Positions 24,776-38,900 of a stretch of 64,000 bases of DNA are shown here, piece after piece (within the stretch, counting starts at the first letter, position 1; each line of letters opens with the position of its first letter). The stretch is taken from assembly GCA_963377175.1 (NCBI GenBank), contig CAUJNA010003240.1:84501-148500 (forward strand), written 5' to 3'. The notes beneath the pieces were generated by a model. The model did no database searches. It was given only the letters and a program-made list of their open reading frames with translations, and had not been told where the DNA came from. A program made the position numbers and the translations under genes. The DNA is from Effrenium voratum. Its lineage: Eukaryota; Sar; Dinophyceae; Suessiales; Symbiodiniaceae.

Positions 24776-26600
24776 GCCGATAATCGGGTTGGGCAAAATT
24801 GGTTGTAGCACTCAAACCCTCGTCCCGGAGGTTTAAACAACGTTTAACCGTGGCTTAACAAGGCCCGGCCCACCCGGCCAAAAGATGATCTGTCTGAGAA
24901 TTTCGGCGGAGGGGTGTGTGGGCGATCGGCGGCAGGGGAGCTCGTAATAAAGACTCCTCCTTTTGGGAGGCTTCTGCATTCGGACTTCTGGATGAGGTGT
25001 TGAAGTTAAATGGAGCCCTTTGGCGATGGCTGGGCGTGATGAAAAGGGGCAGGGAATGAGGAGGTTAGGAGAGCAAGCCGCTTAGCCAGTTACAAATGGC
25101 ATGCCGCCTCTGAGGTTTGCGAAGAGGCAAGCCGAGAGGGCTAAGGAGCACACTCGGTTTTGAGGTGTGCGCTGGAAGTGCTACATGCCACGTTGTTTGG
25201 CAGTGCGTTGGTCCGGTCTGGCCATGTCTGGCCAGATGAAAGTTTGGGCCCAGAGGTTGGGGGTAGCTTCCAAGGAGTACCCTGATCCTCATTTGGCTGC
25301 CTTGCCACTCCAACCAGGATAGATTGAGACGCGTTGGCACATGCCTGCCAGCCAATTGCAAGTTTTGCTGGCTTTGGGCGAATCGTTCTATTGGAGTTGG
25401 ATAGGAGGCACCTGCGCCTGGAAAGCGAGTTAAGCATAGGGCAGCTGGCCATGTGGGAAGACCCCGCGGGCTGCAGCCATGGCTCGGTTGACCGCTTCAA
25501 AGCACGGAGACATGCTCGCGGGACGGTGGCCTGTGGATGGTTTGCCCTGCAACACTGTTGTGGTCAGAATGAGGGTAGTCCAAGAGCTGCCAATGCTTTC
25601 GGTCCTAAGTACGAGAGACTAGCTAAAGATCAAGCGAGGTTCTTGCAGTCCTGCAATTCCCTGGCCAGTCGGGGTGTCGACGCATTCTGGCTCCAAGGGG
25701 TTGTAGGCGAAGCCCGCCACATCTCCGAGGCAGGCCCGATAAGTTGCGAGATTCTGCGCGCGTCGGGGTGTGCAGAGTTTCATGCCAGTCAGTCGCAAGC
25801 CAAATTACAAAACCTACTGTCCTTTTGAGGCAAACACGGTTAATCTGCAGCACTCGTGTCTGCCTTTCGGCCAAGGGCAGATCATGTTTTCTTCTCAACA
25901 TTTAAGACAGGCAGCAAGACCTGGGATGGGGCTGAGGAATATGACAGGGTGCAACCAGAAGCATCCAGAAGCCCTGCGTGAGATGCCCCGCCGGCCGAAT
26001 TTCTGCAATCTCAGGTGCCATGTCCAGGCCAAAGAAGAAGGACGCAGCGGGGGTGGGCATACAATACGGCAAACTTGCAGCAAAACCCGGAATGGCCCTC
26101 CAGTGGCCTCGGTGAGTGCGGTGAGTAATTACTCGAACTGCTAGGAGGCCGAGGACTTCTCGGGCGCAATCCTCTCAAAGCTGACAGAGGAAGGGATGGC
26201 CCGAGGTCGTTTACACTTTGGCTGGCTAGGGAAACCAGCGGGAAACCGGGGAAGCCTGTAAGAGGGCTTGGCGTTGAGGCTCGGGTACCCTCTTCCGGTT
26301 TTTTCTTCACGAGAACAATCACTATCCTGATGGCCAGGTGGGCCGTTTATGGAGCCTCTCATGTCATTCGAATGCTTTTCCTAAATCGTGCTGTGTTTGG
26401 GTGGGAAATGGGATGACCTGATTGTAAGGGTTCTTTGCAAGAGCCTCATACGTTCGCTTGCTGCATGTTGATTTGAATTTGCTTCCAACGCGCTTATTAA
26501 TGTCGTCAAGGCTGTCTTAATTTACGTGTTCCTTCGGGGCGACGCGCTCCAGGGCTTCCTTTAAGAACGAAGAGGGTACTCTCCCCGTATGGATGCTTCC
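24776..26600. other. Mostly non-coding; a few doubtful exons
   Basis: Two short frames deserve mention: near 25390-25435 (LELDRRHLRLESEL) and near 25600-25650 (FGPKYERLAKDQARF). Neither has a phase-matched partner. The rest is intron-like with G/T-rich words and no recognised RNA gene or long repeat. Confidence 0.4.
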
Positions 26601-26618
26601 CGCGCACCGCCGAAAGGA

Positions 26619-26710
26619 GTTTGCACAAAGAAGTGCCGGCGAGGAGTTTGCAAACGCGGGCCGCCTCAGGGCACACGCTCGGCGCCAGCAGATTCCAGTG
26701 GGGAACATGG
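26619..26710 (+). CDS. Possible exon upstream of the dynein gene
   Basis: After AAG at 26617-26619 the frame reads EFAQRSAGEEFANAGRLRAH and on to RRQQIPV, Ala/Arg/Glu-rich with good third-position bias. It could be a 5' exon of the dynein light intermediate chain gene, whose N-terminus is otherwise missing, or the last exon of the preceding cluster. I could not join it in phase to either. Confidence 0.35.
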
Positions 26711-27001
26711 TGTTCCTTTGGCCCATGAAAGTGAACCTTTTGAGGGTTTCTCCAAGTTTCCCCCCCTCTAAAGCGCAAATTGAAGGGACAAATTGAGGAC
26801 GTCAGTTGTTTGCACAGAGGATCATCCACTGCGCATTTTGCTGGCCAATCTTATTGTTGACCAAGCCAGTTGCAGATACGGTCCTGAATGCCAGCTCGTG
26901 CCAGATAGCAGCATGGTTGTTTGTTGCTTTGATTGCAACAAGCAGAAGCCAAGCCCCAAGCTTCCATTCACCTCGAAGCTATTGTTCTGCAGCCGACTGA
27001 G

Positions 27002-29931
27002 GATGTAACCATCCTTTTCTGTGGGCCGAAGAAGACGCTGGGCTGCAAGTTTGCCTGTGCCTGCCCCACTTGCAGTCGGCCAACCTAGGGCTGTTTCCTT
27101 CAGAATTTCTATGTCGGCCCACCAAATGCGACAGAGTCTGAAAGTGATGCTGCTGGTTTGTGATGGCGACCGTGAGGTTTTTGGCTTCGACTCGGCGGTT
27201 GTGGCATTTTGCCCTCAGGTCAGGGAAGACGTCCATCGTCGACCGCTTCATAAACCCCACCAAGGACGAGAAGGCTGGCGAAGGATTTCAAACATCGTAA
27301 TCATGTGGCTCGTGGAGCGGCAGTTCAAACTTTGGTTTGTTCCCTTTCCTTCGAATTTTGATTTGTTCATTTCTGATTTTCTGATTGCCAGGATCAGCCC
27401 AAGCCCACTGTGGCGCTGGCCGGTGGCTTAGCTAGGCCCAGGCCCAGACTGGGCCGGTGCCATCGCGGGCAGTTGCCACGTCGCATGTCCCCTTCAAGCT
27501 GTGCCGGAAGCAACAGTTCGATCCAGGAATCCCATGGGAATCCGTGGCCCTTCTGCAAAAATTAGAATCCCAATCCAGGACTACAAGTTTGCCCGCTACG
27601 CCACGGACGGGTCCTCCTCCAAGGTGCCCGCAGCTGAGGGCCCTGCACAAGTTGGGCCAGGGATTTTGGCCGTTGGACGCGTAACGGCCGCCTCCTTTTT
27701 TCCCCTTTTTTTTTGGGGGGGGAGGGGTAGGTTTGCCCGGAAGAGGAGGGGCCCTGCTTTGGACACATCACATCAGGCATCCATACTCCAGCTGAGATGC
27801 CGCTGAGGCTGGCACACATCTACGACTTGGGTGGGGATGAGGCGGGTCGGCAAAGCTGATGTTTCGGAGGATCCCCAATTGGGACCCCAGCATGCCACTC
27901 AGGCCATCAACTTGGAAGGCGATGTTCAAAGAGTTTTTGGTTATGCATTCGTGGCCTTTCGTGGCTTGCAGTGGCTTTTGTGCGTCGCCACTCGCCCACC
28001 CCAAACTCACAAGCAAAAACAAAACCAAACTACCCTAAAGCACTCCCTTTACCCCCCTAAGCCAAAACCTTGCTGGAACCAGCGAAGCTGGAGGCGGAAG
28101 TTTCCAAACACACAACAGCACAAAAGATGTATACAGATCCGGTCAACAGCTGCGTCAATCCCCCCCCCCTGGCTGCCCTTGCTGGGTGGTCTAAGCCGTC
28201 ACACTGCCGAGGACTGCCTCCCACTGAGACTGTGCTCCGCCAAGTCGCTTGCCCACGTCTAGCAAGCCCGCCACAGCTTCGAGCAAGTGACAAGCCCAAA
28301 ACACACAGACCTGCGGACAAACTGGCTGCTGCACAAGCTGAGCGCTGATTTTATCTCTAGCGGACTGCCGGTCCAGAGCCACGCAAATGCCTTGTTAACT
28401 GCTTGAAGCGCGAGTGACGCTGTGGCTTTGTGTGCGTAAATGATAAACTCTCTTTTTTGCGTGTGTGTGTGTGTGTGTACGTGTGCATGTAACTGACTAA
28501 CCGAGCTCGAAGGCTGTGTAGCAGGCCCAGCGCTGGACTGTGCTGTGCGCATCATCTACAGCGCTACACGGAGTTGCGATTGTCAAGCGCCGGAGATGCA
28601 ACACTTTGCATATACTGCAAGTTGCGATGTTTTTTGCTTACTCTCATGCTTAAAAGGTTTGTTTTTGCGAGCTGGGACGACGAAAGTGTAACATCTCAAA
28701 ATTGAGTACGGCAACTCGCTGCATCGCGCCTTGCCATTGGGCAAAGTTCAAAGCCCGATCCTTGAACCGCAGAAAAGCCGGCCCCGGCCGCACGTGACTG
28801 TAGGTGGGTATGTTGTATGTTCTGCGTGCCGATTCTGTTGAGCTGTATAATGTTTTCTTGCTACGTCTACCCATTTGCGCGGCTTTTATTGCTCACATTT
28901 GGCCAGCTAGCTATAGGATTCAATAGTTCGTTTAACGGAAGCTCGGCAACCAAGTTTTTTTGGATCAACCGCACCGCTAAACCCATCCCTGGAACACACC
29001 CCTAAACCAATCCCGTTTTCTTTACCCTCCCGAAGCTGACCCAACACCGGCCCAAGACCAATGTCTTAATCCGCCCTCAACCAATCCAAACAGCCCCCAA
29101 TCCAACCATCCACCCCAATGTCCTCAGCCTGACCCTACACTTTCCTCTTAACCCACGAAGCCACCGAAAACCCACCCCTTGACAACTTGAGAGGAATTCA
29201 CCCAGCTCGTTTGTTGCGGGCAGTTTCAGGCAAGCCGTTGGGGGTTTGGTGGCTTGGGGATTTGAACCTCTGGTTCTTGTAGTAGAACTGTAGGGGACAA
29301 ACGGGAAACCACCCCAACCTCCAAATCAGAGGGAAGCAACCTGGCAGGCGAACGAGAACCTCATCAACGTCCCGATTTCCACTTCCACTGTGGGGAACAT
29401 GGTGCTGGCCATCACGCAGCTTGGCCAAAGTGCACGTGGCGAAACATTGTGAGGCCTTCGGGCGCCTCATGTCTCGTCAAGGTCGGCTGGAATGGAGCCA
29501 CACCTTTGAAGCCCACAACCGGTTGGTTGATTGAGAGTTTGAGATTCCTTTGGAAAATCCGCCCCTGCTTTAAAACACTGCTTTGGCGTCCTAAGCGCCG
29601 GTTCAATGCTTGAGTTCCCAGGAGCTGAAGTTGTTGCTAGGCGTCTGACCTCTCCGCGAAAGAAACATATTTCCCTTTGAGGGATCCGTTTCTAGTGAAA
29701 GGTGGAGGACAACTCAAAGCAATGCAGCCGTCGTCGACGCTCGTTTTGGTCACCTCCATTCTCACAGAACATCCTTTGGCCTACCGCCGTAGGGAATCGA
29801 ACTCTGAGCCCGTAGCAGCTCTCAAACGCGGCATCCCTAAGTGGCTTGAAGATCCACAGCTGTACTTGAGCCCTAGGCTGGACTTGTCGGAGCTCCTTGG
29901 CAGCAGCGCGTCCTTCGATGGTTTTGCTCGC

Positions 29932-29977
<46 letters not shown>

Positions 29978-32900
29978 CTCTTTGTGTTTGTTTGTTTGCT
30001 TGCTTGGCTTGTTTATGTGTGTATGTGAGTTTACTGTCTTTGTCAATGCATGTGTATGCTACTGCCCACTTCTCTCAAAGCCACCTATCCTGCGTCAAAG
30101 CCAAGTCTCCCATGCGCTGCACTCGTGAGATTAGCTGAGGCCGCACAGCTGCCGCTTGGCGTATTGGAGTGTGCCGGCGCGCCCAACGATCGGCGATCAC
30201 ATGCGCGCCTCTGAGGTATACAGAATCTCGAAAAGTGGCGTGCCTGGCGCGTTCCGCGTGGCAGACACGTCGGGCGTCAACTTCTGAAGAAGGGCTCTGA
30301 CAAGGTCACACTGAAAGGAAGAACCCTAGAGAAGAAGCTTCCAGGGGCCCGTGGGCCCTAGTCAATCTAACGGCTTCCCATCACCTGGCTTCAGCTTTTT
30401 GGCCACCAGGAGCCCGTCAAGGGGGTCCAACTTGATTAGGCAAGTTCGGCAAGTTGATGTTTCATGAACCGAGGGACCCACCCCTCAAAGAATCTTGTGT
30501 CGAAAAGGAAGGGGGGACCTCTCAACTTCTCAATTTCTGGCCAGGCTGCAGCTGCTGAGGTCGCAGGTGGACAAGAGCCTGCAGGCCCTGGCGCAGGAGC
30601 CTGATATTTTTCTCGCCGATCATGGGAATAGGCAAGGGGGCCAATTCAAGAGGATGGTCGGTCGTCTTCCAACACCTTGTATACTTGCATGATTGGGTAC
30701 GTCACTGCAATAGGTTGCATGGTTGCAAGACCCTCGTACCAAAATGCCCAGGCGCCTTTGAACAAAAGCGACGTGACAAAATGAAGCCTTGGTTGATGAA
30801 CTGGTAGTGGCTGGAGCCCATTTTAGAGGGTATTCCTCTCTATGGAAAAAGCACCTCGAACAAAGATGCAGGTCAACAGTAGAAAGCAAAAAACACATTT
30901 CCACTGTTTACCAGTGATTTGCGATAGGGCGCCGGTACACTGCACTGCACCGTGGGCCAAGCGGGTGGATTCTGCAGGAGAACCCTCAAGGCATGCTGCA
31001 GCTGGAAGCGCAGAGGGCGTGTGCGGCCCAGTAAGGCTTGTGCCAGTTGGTCAAAAGATTTGCAGGGGATACTTCATCCCAGTTCGTTGAATGAGAAGAG
31101 AGTGGCATCAATCCCCGAGGTTGCGGGCGAATTCGTACGCAGAGCATGCCGATCGCGGGCTCATCAACTTATTCCCCGCCGGGCCCCCTGTGTGGCACTT
31201 GATGGTGCTTGTATTTCTTAATTTCGGCTTGCGGCCCTCCGAACTTGGCTGCTTTTCCGGATATTTGTTTGCCGCCAAATGGGGGGAATTTCCCAACAGC
31301 CAATTGCATATTGTAGGGCTCCTTAAGAGAGACAACCTTAGGACCTTAGATTTCACGGCTTCTCATGCCAGAGTACCTCGCTCAGGTGCCAGTGGTAATC
31401 TTTGGCCCCGCGCTGAGCCGGGGCTTGGGCTTCAGAACAGTTGTCATGCTTCGGGGTGTGTTCTTTGGAGGGACACCATTTTGGGGTCCCCTATTGTTGC
31501 AAACACCCTCTTCTCAAGAGCGAGATCTGGCTCAAGTTAGAGCTTCGCGACAGCCCGACCCTTCATGTGGCTTCGGCTGCCTTTGGACGCTTGTGTCAGG
31601 AGGAGAGTGTCAGAAGGGTTTTCTCCTTGCCAGCGAGCATTATGAATTTTCAACTCAGCTGGGAATGTGTTTTTTGGTTTGGTTGCCCTTGCTTGAAACC
31701 AACCTGCAAGAGTGCCCTCAAAAAGAGCAGGCCCAACCGTCGAGTGCGTTGCAATATATGTCACACGTTTTATTTAAGATAAGCACCGGCTCGGCCCAGC
31801 TACTCCAGCCCGGCAGAGACCTGGGTGATTTGAGGTTGTGTTGGTTTTGGTTTGGTTTATTTTGTTTGGTATGGTTTGGTGGTTTGGTTGGTTGATACGT
31901 TGGTTGGCTGCTCGATTGGCTGGGTGGCTGGGTTGGTGGGCCAGCCTAAAATGCAACAGGCTTTTCTAGGACGAGCCAGGGCCAAAAATAAAGCCCTCAT
32001 ATTGGGTAGGAGCTACAAGCGGATGAGCGTCACTAGAACAAGAGCAGCATCATTCATCCGTCGCCAGGACGCACACTTGGAGGTCAGCTCGCACCATGAC
32101 CAGGACTCAAGGGCTGACAGCTTGGTCTACGGATGGATCTTGCCACATTGTGATCCTATGGTGTGACATATGCGACTTCCCCTGGCGTTTGGACGTGCCG
32201 CGTCGGACCAGGATCTCGGTGGTAGACATGGCCGCCATGGCCGATGGGCGAGAAGGCCTTGTTCTTCTTGTTCTTGGGTCTGGCGCACTTTCGGAACAAC
32301 CGCAATCGGGGCCCACCTTCGCTGGGCAAGCGGCCCCCCACCCCCACCCCCTTTCAGAGAGAGTTTGTGTTTGTGAAGGCTTTCCAATGCCAACACGGAC
32401 TCCAACTGCTTTCGCCCGGCCAGGCCAACTGAGAGTGGCTCAGGCCTTGTCCAAGGCCTTTGCAGACACAGGGCCGGGGCCTTGGCGGGGGGGGGTTTTG
32501 AAGATCTTGGGGCGAAGTCGGCACCCAGAAGTCTTGCTGATTCGCATCCTCCCACTAGCAAAGCATTTGTGGGGGAGGGCCCGGAAGATCAATTTATATC
32601 AATTTGAATTTGACCGCTGGGGTGTTGCTTCTTGGTTTCATTTGAGGCCAAGATGGGATTCAAATGGTCCGATATTGGTCCGATGTAGGATCGTTTGTCA
32701 CCTTCGGGCAGCAAGTGCCAACCAGTCGCACATGGTTTTGTCAGAATAATGTACTCGTCTCAGAGGAATGTGGAGGGATTTCAGCCGTCATTGGCCATAG
32801 AAGTTCCTCCAAAGGAAGCAATGGCCAGGAGACAGGCTTGTTGATCTTGGCCAACGCGTGCACATGTTTGTCGAGGCGATTCTGCATGCCTTTTGCCACG

Positions 32901-35900
32901 CAGCCTTTGTCCGAAGGTTCGCTGTTGTCACCTCCACACCGGTGCCAGAGAGCCTTGGTTGCACTTTGTGAAGCCCTGTGCGGGGCTGCAGCTCGCTTGT
33001 TGGGTGCCACGATTTTCCCGGCCTTCGCTGAGTATCAAGTTGTCGTTTCGTTATACAGATTCGGTCTCGCTCAAAACAGGGAACGCCACGGCCGCCATGT
33101 CCCAGGATCGCGTTGGCACAGCTTCGGAGATCTGCGATGGACTTTTTCCACCAGCCTTTGGCCGAGAAGCAGATGGTGAACGAAGGTAGGGAGTGCAGCA
33201 CAGTGCAAGCAGCGGGACCCACAAAGAAGTTTCTCACTTTTAGGTAGGCACTTGACAAGACTCGCATCCCCGCTGGGTCGGCTCCTGTGCAGATTTTAGT
33301 GACCCTTGGTGTGGGCTCGTGGAATGTGTGTGGGTTTGTGGGTTCTTGCTGCAGGGCCCTGGAATCGTGGGATCCCTTGACTTGAATGGAATTGGCATCA
33401 CAAGAAAATAGTTCTGGGGATCCATCCCATGGAGATTTGCTTTGGGCTTCATGGAAGGGAACAGGAAAGTGCAACGCGACGCAGGGCCACCTACACTTCT
33501 CCCCTAAAACTCTTGGGAATGAGCACCGTGCGCCTTTGTAGGAATTCCAAGAATTCAAGGAACAAGCCTGTGGAATTCCTAGAATTCCAAAACTCACTCC
33601 TGGAATGCCTAGAATTCCTGGGAAAAAATCAGGAACAAACAATCCGAGCCCCCCCCCCTTTGCGAATGTGCGAGGCGGGCCGGAGGGGGGCCTTAATGTA
33701 CGAGAACTTGTCTTGTGCATTGTTGAGAGCTTCTTGCCCTTTTTGTGCAAAGCGCATCCCGTGGTTTAAGCCTTGGTCTTCAACTAATTTCAAAGGATAC
33801 TGCAACGCTTTGGATGGGATGTGCTGGACATAGATTTGAGTTTTTTGTTTTTGGCGGGTGAGGGAAACACGGAGATGTGAGTGTTGACCCTTGCCTGGCG
33901 CAATCCAAAGCAGGCAGCGCCCCTGGCTATGGCAGCAGCCCCTACTGCCGACTGGAGGAGAACGGGGCGCAGCTGCTAGGCGCGTGTCGGCTCCTAGGGC
34001 GCTGGACAACCGGGTCATGAAAAGCGGGCGGCAATGTATTTGATTTGTATGGGTGGCCTGTGAAACTGTTGGAGATTCAGGCGCTGTGGCATCCAGTGAG
34101 CGCTGCTATGGACGCTCTGCATTTTTGCGTGCTTCAAACACGGGGCCCTTTCGTTGGAAACCTCATAACGCGTCACGCAGCCAGATTTAGCTCGACGCAG
34201 GCGATTTTACGAAGCCGGACGACCTTGTTGAGTCCCTCACGTGCCCAATGGCAAGAGCGCGCAGATAGAGATGTAGAGGGATGTTTTTGAGAAGCCGCGC
34301 CATCTCGTTCGGGTGCCAAACAGATGTCAGATGGTGTTCGTACTGTCGCGCTGGGGGTGGGGGGGGGGGGTGAGGGGGTGGCGGGGGGTGGCGGGCGTAA
34401 TATAATCCTGCTAGCCAGCATCAGGAATTCGGCACGCTGTGTCAGGCAAGGCATTACCAATGCCAATCGTGAAGTGTGCAGAAAAAACCGTGCGTTTTCC
34501 AATGAAATCGTGCCCTTGGCGTTGGAAGCTGAATTTACGTTGTTGTCAAAGCATCTCGCTGTGCAGACGTGCTATGCCCATTCAGCGTGAGGGAATGCTG
34601 ATAGCTGCAGCTTTGCGCCAGGTACCGGCCCCATGACGCTTTGCAGCAAGACTTTGGCCACATGGATCAGGTCTGCGCTAGGCCACCCTCCTTGAGGCTG
34701 GGGAATCTTCAAACCACACCAAAGTTCAAAACCATTCTGATTTATTTGGGCACTAGGGTTTCTTTTGGGTGTGGCCGAGTGGTGTGTCGGCCAACTCTTG
34801 GAAATCAATGAGGATAAATTGAGACAGCACAAGCAGCAAACCCTTGTGAACCGAGCCCTTCACATCAATTTTGTTCATGTTGTGGCAGGGAAGGTCGCCC
34901 GGAATGCCGAAGTCATTTGCAAGCTGGCGGTTCTCCTTCGAAGCAAATCGCACAAAAGTGCGCAGCCGGCCATCTTAAGTGTGTTTTAAACTCAGGATCC
35001 TCTGGAGTTCATCGCGAATCACGGATTTGACACCCCACGTTCAGCTGAGGAGGGCCTCGAGAGGCTGCCTGACAGACCACCGGAGCTCCGCCCGGCTGTG
35101 CAGGACGCGGTTGCGATGGGCCCCCGCCTGGCAGTTGGCTTGTGACGGGTCTCAATGTCTTAAAATCGGTTGGGGGCAGGAGTTTGGCGAGCGTGTCGCC
35201 CGATTCCGGGAGGCGCACCGGGCTGAGTGCACGTGACAAGGTGCCGCGGATCCTGACAGATTGGGGGTTGAAAACTGTGCCCAATGCGCTCTTTGCGGGA
35301 ATGCGACTGCGTGTGCGAGCTCATGCAACTGGGCAATCCCAGCGCCTGGCATGGTATCTGAGCGTGCCCTTCCGGGGCCTTCAGCAAAGATGAGGGGGGA
35401 TCATGTGCCATATCATGGGCGTGGCCGAAAGGTCCGGGCTGTTTGCTTTGTTCCGCTTTATTGGGCTCACTTGCTGTTGATGCCGCCTTGTTGTTTTTTT
35501 TTTGTGGGGGGGGGGGCTTCCAGAGGAGTGAAAGGGAGACGAACCTACATCATGCTCGCCTCCTCGAACCTCAAGGCTCGAGGCAAAAGTGTAACTCCGG
35601 CCATCGGCAAGCGAAGCGACGGTGCCATGGCGGGCCGCCTTCTGCTCAGCGGGGGCGAGGACTGCGATGTGCGGGGCGGGTTTGGGCAGCCTGACTGGAT
35701 GCCAGCAACTGAATCGCAAGGGCGTTTTGCAAGGGGAGCCCGCTGCCTGGTTGCCATGGGGAGGGAAGGTGAGGGAAGATGAGCTAAGTGTTGTGTGGTG
35801 AGGGGTTCTTGGCTTCTGGCGGTTCTTGGAGCCCACAAAAAGGGGACTCGACACAATGATTGGTCCAACGGATGCTGGGGGTTCATTGTCTGGGTTGCAC

Positions 35901-38900
35901 TTGTATTGCCAATTTCCCGATTCAACAACGGCGTCACCGGTCCGTGTTCGGCACGTTTCCTTTCTGCGTGGCCCGGAAAGAGGGGCCTTGCTTGCAACTC
36001 AATTGCAGGCTCCAGCACCATGGCAGGAGATCGAGGCGGAAGCCAAAGAGTTGCTCGACCGGGACACCAAGCACAGTGAGCCTTGGCCGGGGAATTGGGA
36101 GCGAGTTTGGGGGCTCACGTGTTTGTGGACAGGGTTCATGTGCAAAGTGGGCCTCTCTTTGCATGCTTTCTTCCCAGAGGTTGACACTGCCTTGAATTTG
36201 GTGAACTCTGAACACATGCATCGTTTTCAAGCAAGATTAACAAGATCGAAGTTGGGTTGTTTTGGTGCTGCATTAGTTGTCTTTGGCCAGGCCTAAGTGC
36301 TATTCAAGTATCGTTTCAGCATTGGCTTTGTTGCGTGAAATCTCGGATTCGCGGGGGAGAAGGGGATCCCATTGTGGGAGGCATTGGGCTTCATCCCATT
36401 TGTTTCCGACAATGCGTTTGCAGATTTCCCGCGACAACGATTCAGTCTTTGTGTGCCCGCGGGCGGTCAGGCAACTTTTTCGCTTCCCAAGGAGACGTAA
36501 GGTTCTGCGCCTCAGCGCGCGTTGGGTTAGAGGCCAGTTGTCAACCAGGACCTTAAAACGCAGGGTCAGAGTTTCCTCTTTTTGTTGGAGGGATGGGGGG
36601 CTTCGGGTATGACGCGCCCAGACGTGCCCCCACCTGCCAGAGGGCAGTAGGTCCTGTCCAAGATTTCCAACTGGGTTGACTTTCGGTCTTTTACTCATGA
36701 CTATAGGTGTTGGGTTTTCTGCGCGAATTCGTCTTGAGGCTCGGTGTCGGCTGTGTGCCAAGGTGGTGACTTTGGAGACAGAGTCAGTCTACGGCGGGCG
36801 CCTCAGCAATTTGACAATGGCCACTTGCATGTGGCAACCTGCCAGGAAGTGCCATTGCGTTCCCGCAGCTTGCCAGAAGCAGCCACTTTCAGAAAACGCT
36901 GCTCGGCGGGCAAGGTGAATCCATTCATTAAAGCCTATATACGCTCATTTGCCTGTGAGAGGATATGAAGAGCAAAGTCTACCGCAGTGGCCGCATGAGT
37001 TCGAATGGCGTCGTTCGCCTCTCAGGTATGTTACTTTGTGGTTCCGCTCCTGGATGGCTTTGGCGCTGAACTATTTCCTGCAGCTTTCTTTGGTGCCGGG
37101 ACCCCAGGGCGTCGATGAGCGCGAACAGTTGCAGATGGGGCTCGCCCCATCTGCAACTGGCCAGTAGAAGTTCCGAGTGTGCGTGTGTGTGTGTGTGGGT
37201 GTGTGTGAGACGTGTGGTTGTGTGATTTGTGATGGGGCTTCAGTCCATTCTTTCTCAGCCAAGGGTCTTCGTTGGCCGCTTGGATTGCAGCCAGGAGTCA
37301 GACACCTTGGCTCAGAAGCTCCTTGAGCGGGTGGTCTCCCTGTTCTTGCTTGAAGAGAGGGGAGGGCATGCAATTTTGCTGTCAGTTGATGGCATTTTGA
37401 CGTGGCATGCGTGGAGGTGTGCAGTTCAAGGCATTGCGTAATGTTGACCCAGGCGAAGCGACACAGATCATGAACCCTTTGGGTGGACAGACCCAGAGCT
37501 GCAAGAGCACATGCTCCGACATGTGATATGAGTCAGGTTTGTCGCAGAGACATTCGCTTGCATGCGGCTGCATACTGTGCATCCTTTAGCCGCTCAACGC
37601 AAAGCCGGGCCTGCCAAAGCTAACGGAACGACATTCCACCTTGGAGCACCGTGCAGTCTCGGGAAGCAACGGAGAGATGTTTTCGGGCAGTTGCGCGGTT
37701 GAAGCCCCAAAGCAACGCAAGCGGAGCCCTGAATTTGCGCCGGTCCCAGCAGATCGAAGCAGTGTTGTGCGAATGTTCCAGTTGTTTGTTCTGTAACCCC
37801 GTGCATGTCATTAGGTGCAATGAAGTACCGCGCCTCAGGATGCACCTTTGCGACTTCGGGGCAATCCTTGACTCGTGCGAGGGCCCAGGGAGCCCTTTGG
37901 ACCCTCAGTGCGTTGGACCCGGAGGCGAGCATCCGGCAAGAGTGAGGTGAAAGGGGTTTGGCTGTAAAAAGTCCCAGCCCGTGAGAGTGACCGTTGAGAA
38001 GGTGGCATTGATCGAATGGGGATGCACTCCCAAATGGTTGGTGGACACCAATCACCCGATGGTGTCCACCAAAAGGGAATAAAGTCAGCACCCTTTCCCA
38101 AATCTGGCGCGCGATGCGAGCGCTGTTCTGCATAGGATCTTGTACTCGGCCCAGCCAGGAACGCAGTTCTCGCCTTCGCGCCTCTATGGCTACACCCAGT
38201 GGGCAGTGCAGAAATTTACCAAACAGGCGGGCTGATGAAGCCAACCCCTCGGCCCTTGCCTGAGATATGCGGTTGCCATATAATTATGACATGTCAAATT
38301 TAATCCCGTCAGTCGCGTGTGACTTGGATTTCTCTCGCCTTTCCGCGAGAAAGTCAAGTGGAGTAGTTATCACTTGCAAAAAAACACCCAGCTCAAAAGG
38401 AGGCCGGCACAGGACCCTGTGGCTTAAGGGAGGTTCCCTGTAGTGAACAAAACGTGTGCATCTAGTCAGCTCACAAAAAGCTAGTTCAACAACAAAGACC
38501 GGCGTTCAATGTTACCCTTTGCCTTTTTCATCCTTTTTCCAGAGAACGGTAGTCCTCCCAAGCCACCTCGTCCAGGTCCATGTTGGAAAGAGGGTATCTC
38601 GAAGGTTGGACTTGGCATGGCGCCGGCGCACAGAGCCAGGGGAATTCAGATTTTAGATTCGGGGACCCCTTTCAGAAATACACAGGGTGGCCGTTGGGCG
38701 CAAAATGTGAAAGATGTGTGAGACCTGTCACAAGACGCAGGACGAGAGTGACAACCTTTGCAGTTACCGTGCTGAATGGCACTTTCACACCATGCGCCAT
38801 GTTTGCAGGCGCTGCTGGACGTTCTGCCTGACAAGGACTGGGCATGCTTGTGTTGCTAAAGCGGGAGGGCATGGGATGGCATGTGTAGGGGTGGGGGCAA

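Noticed and set aside
25600..25650. Frame GPKYERLAKDQARF looking like the SKYD region of dynein light intermediate chain
   Set aside because: It lies upstream of the P-loop exon. The proper equivalent (AKWD with DPEKRK) was found at 52209 and joins in phase.
29230..29300. Minus-strand GGTTCAAATCC resembling a tRNA B box
   Set aside because: The T stem does not pair and there is no acceptor or D arm at the right distance.
29758..29830. tRNA-like T arm (minus strand GTTCGATTCCC)
   Set aside because: The five-base stem does not pair and no other arms could be found.
34572..34953. Minus-strand frames resembling integrase or polymerase fragments
   Set aside because: Only short stretches with no catalytic motif or continuation could be seen, so no mobile-element protein is claimed.
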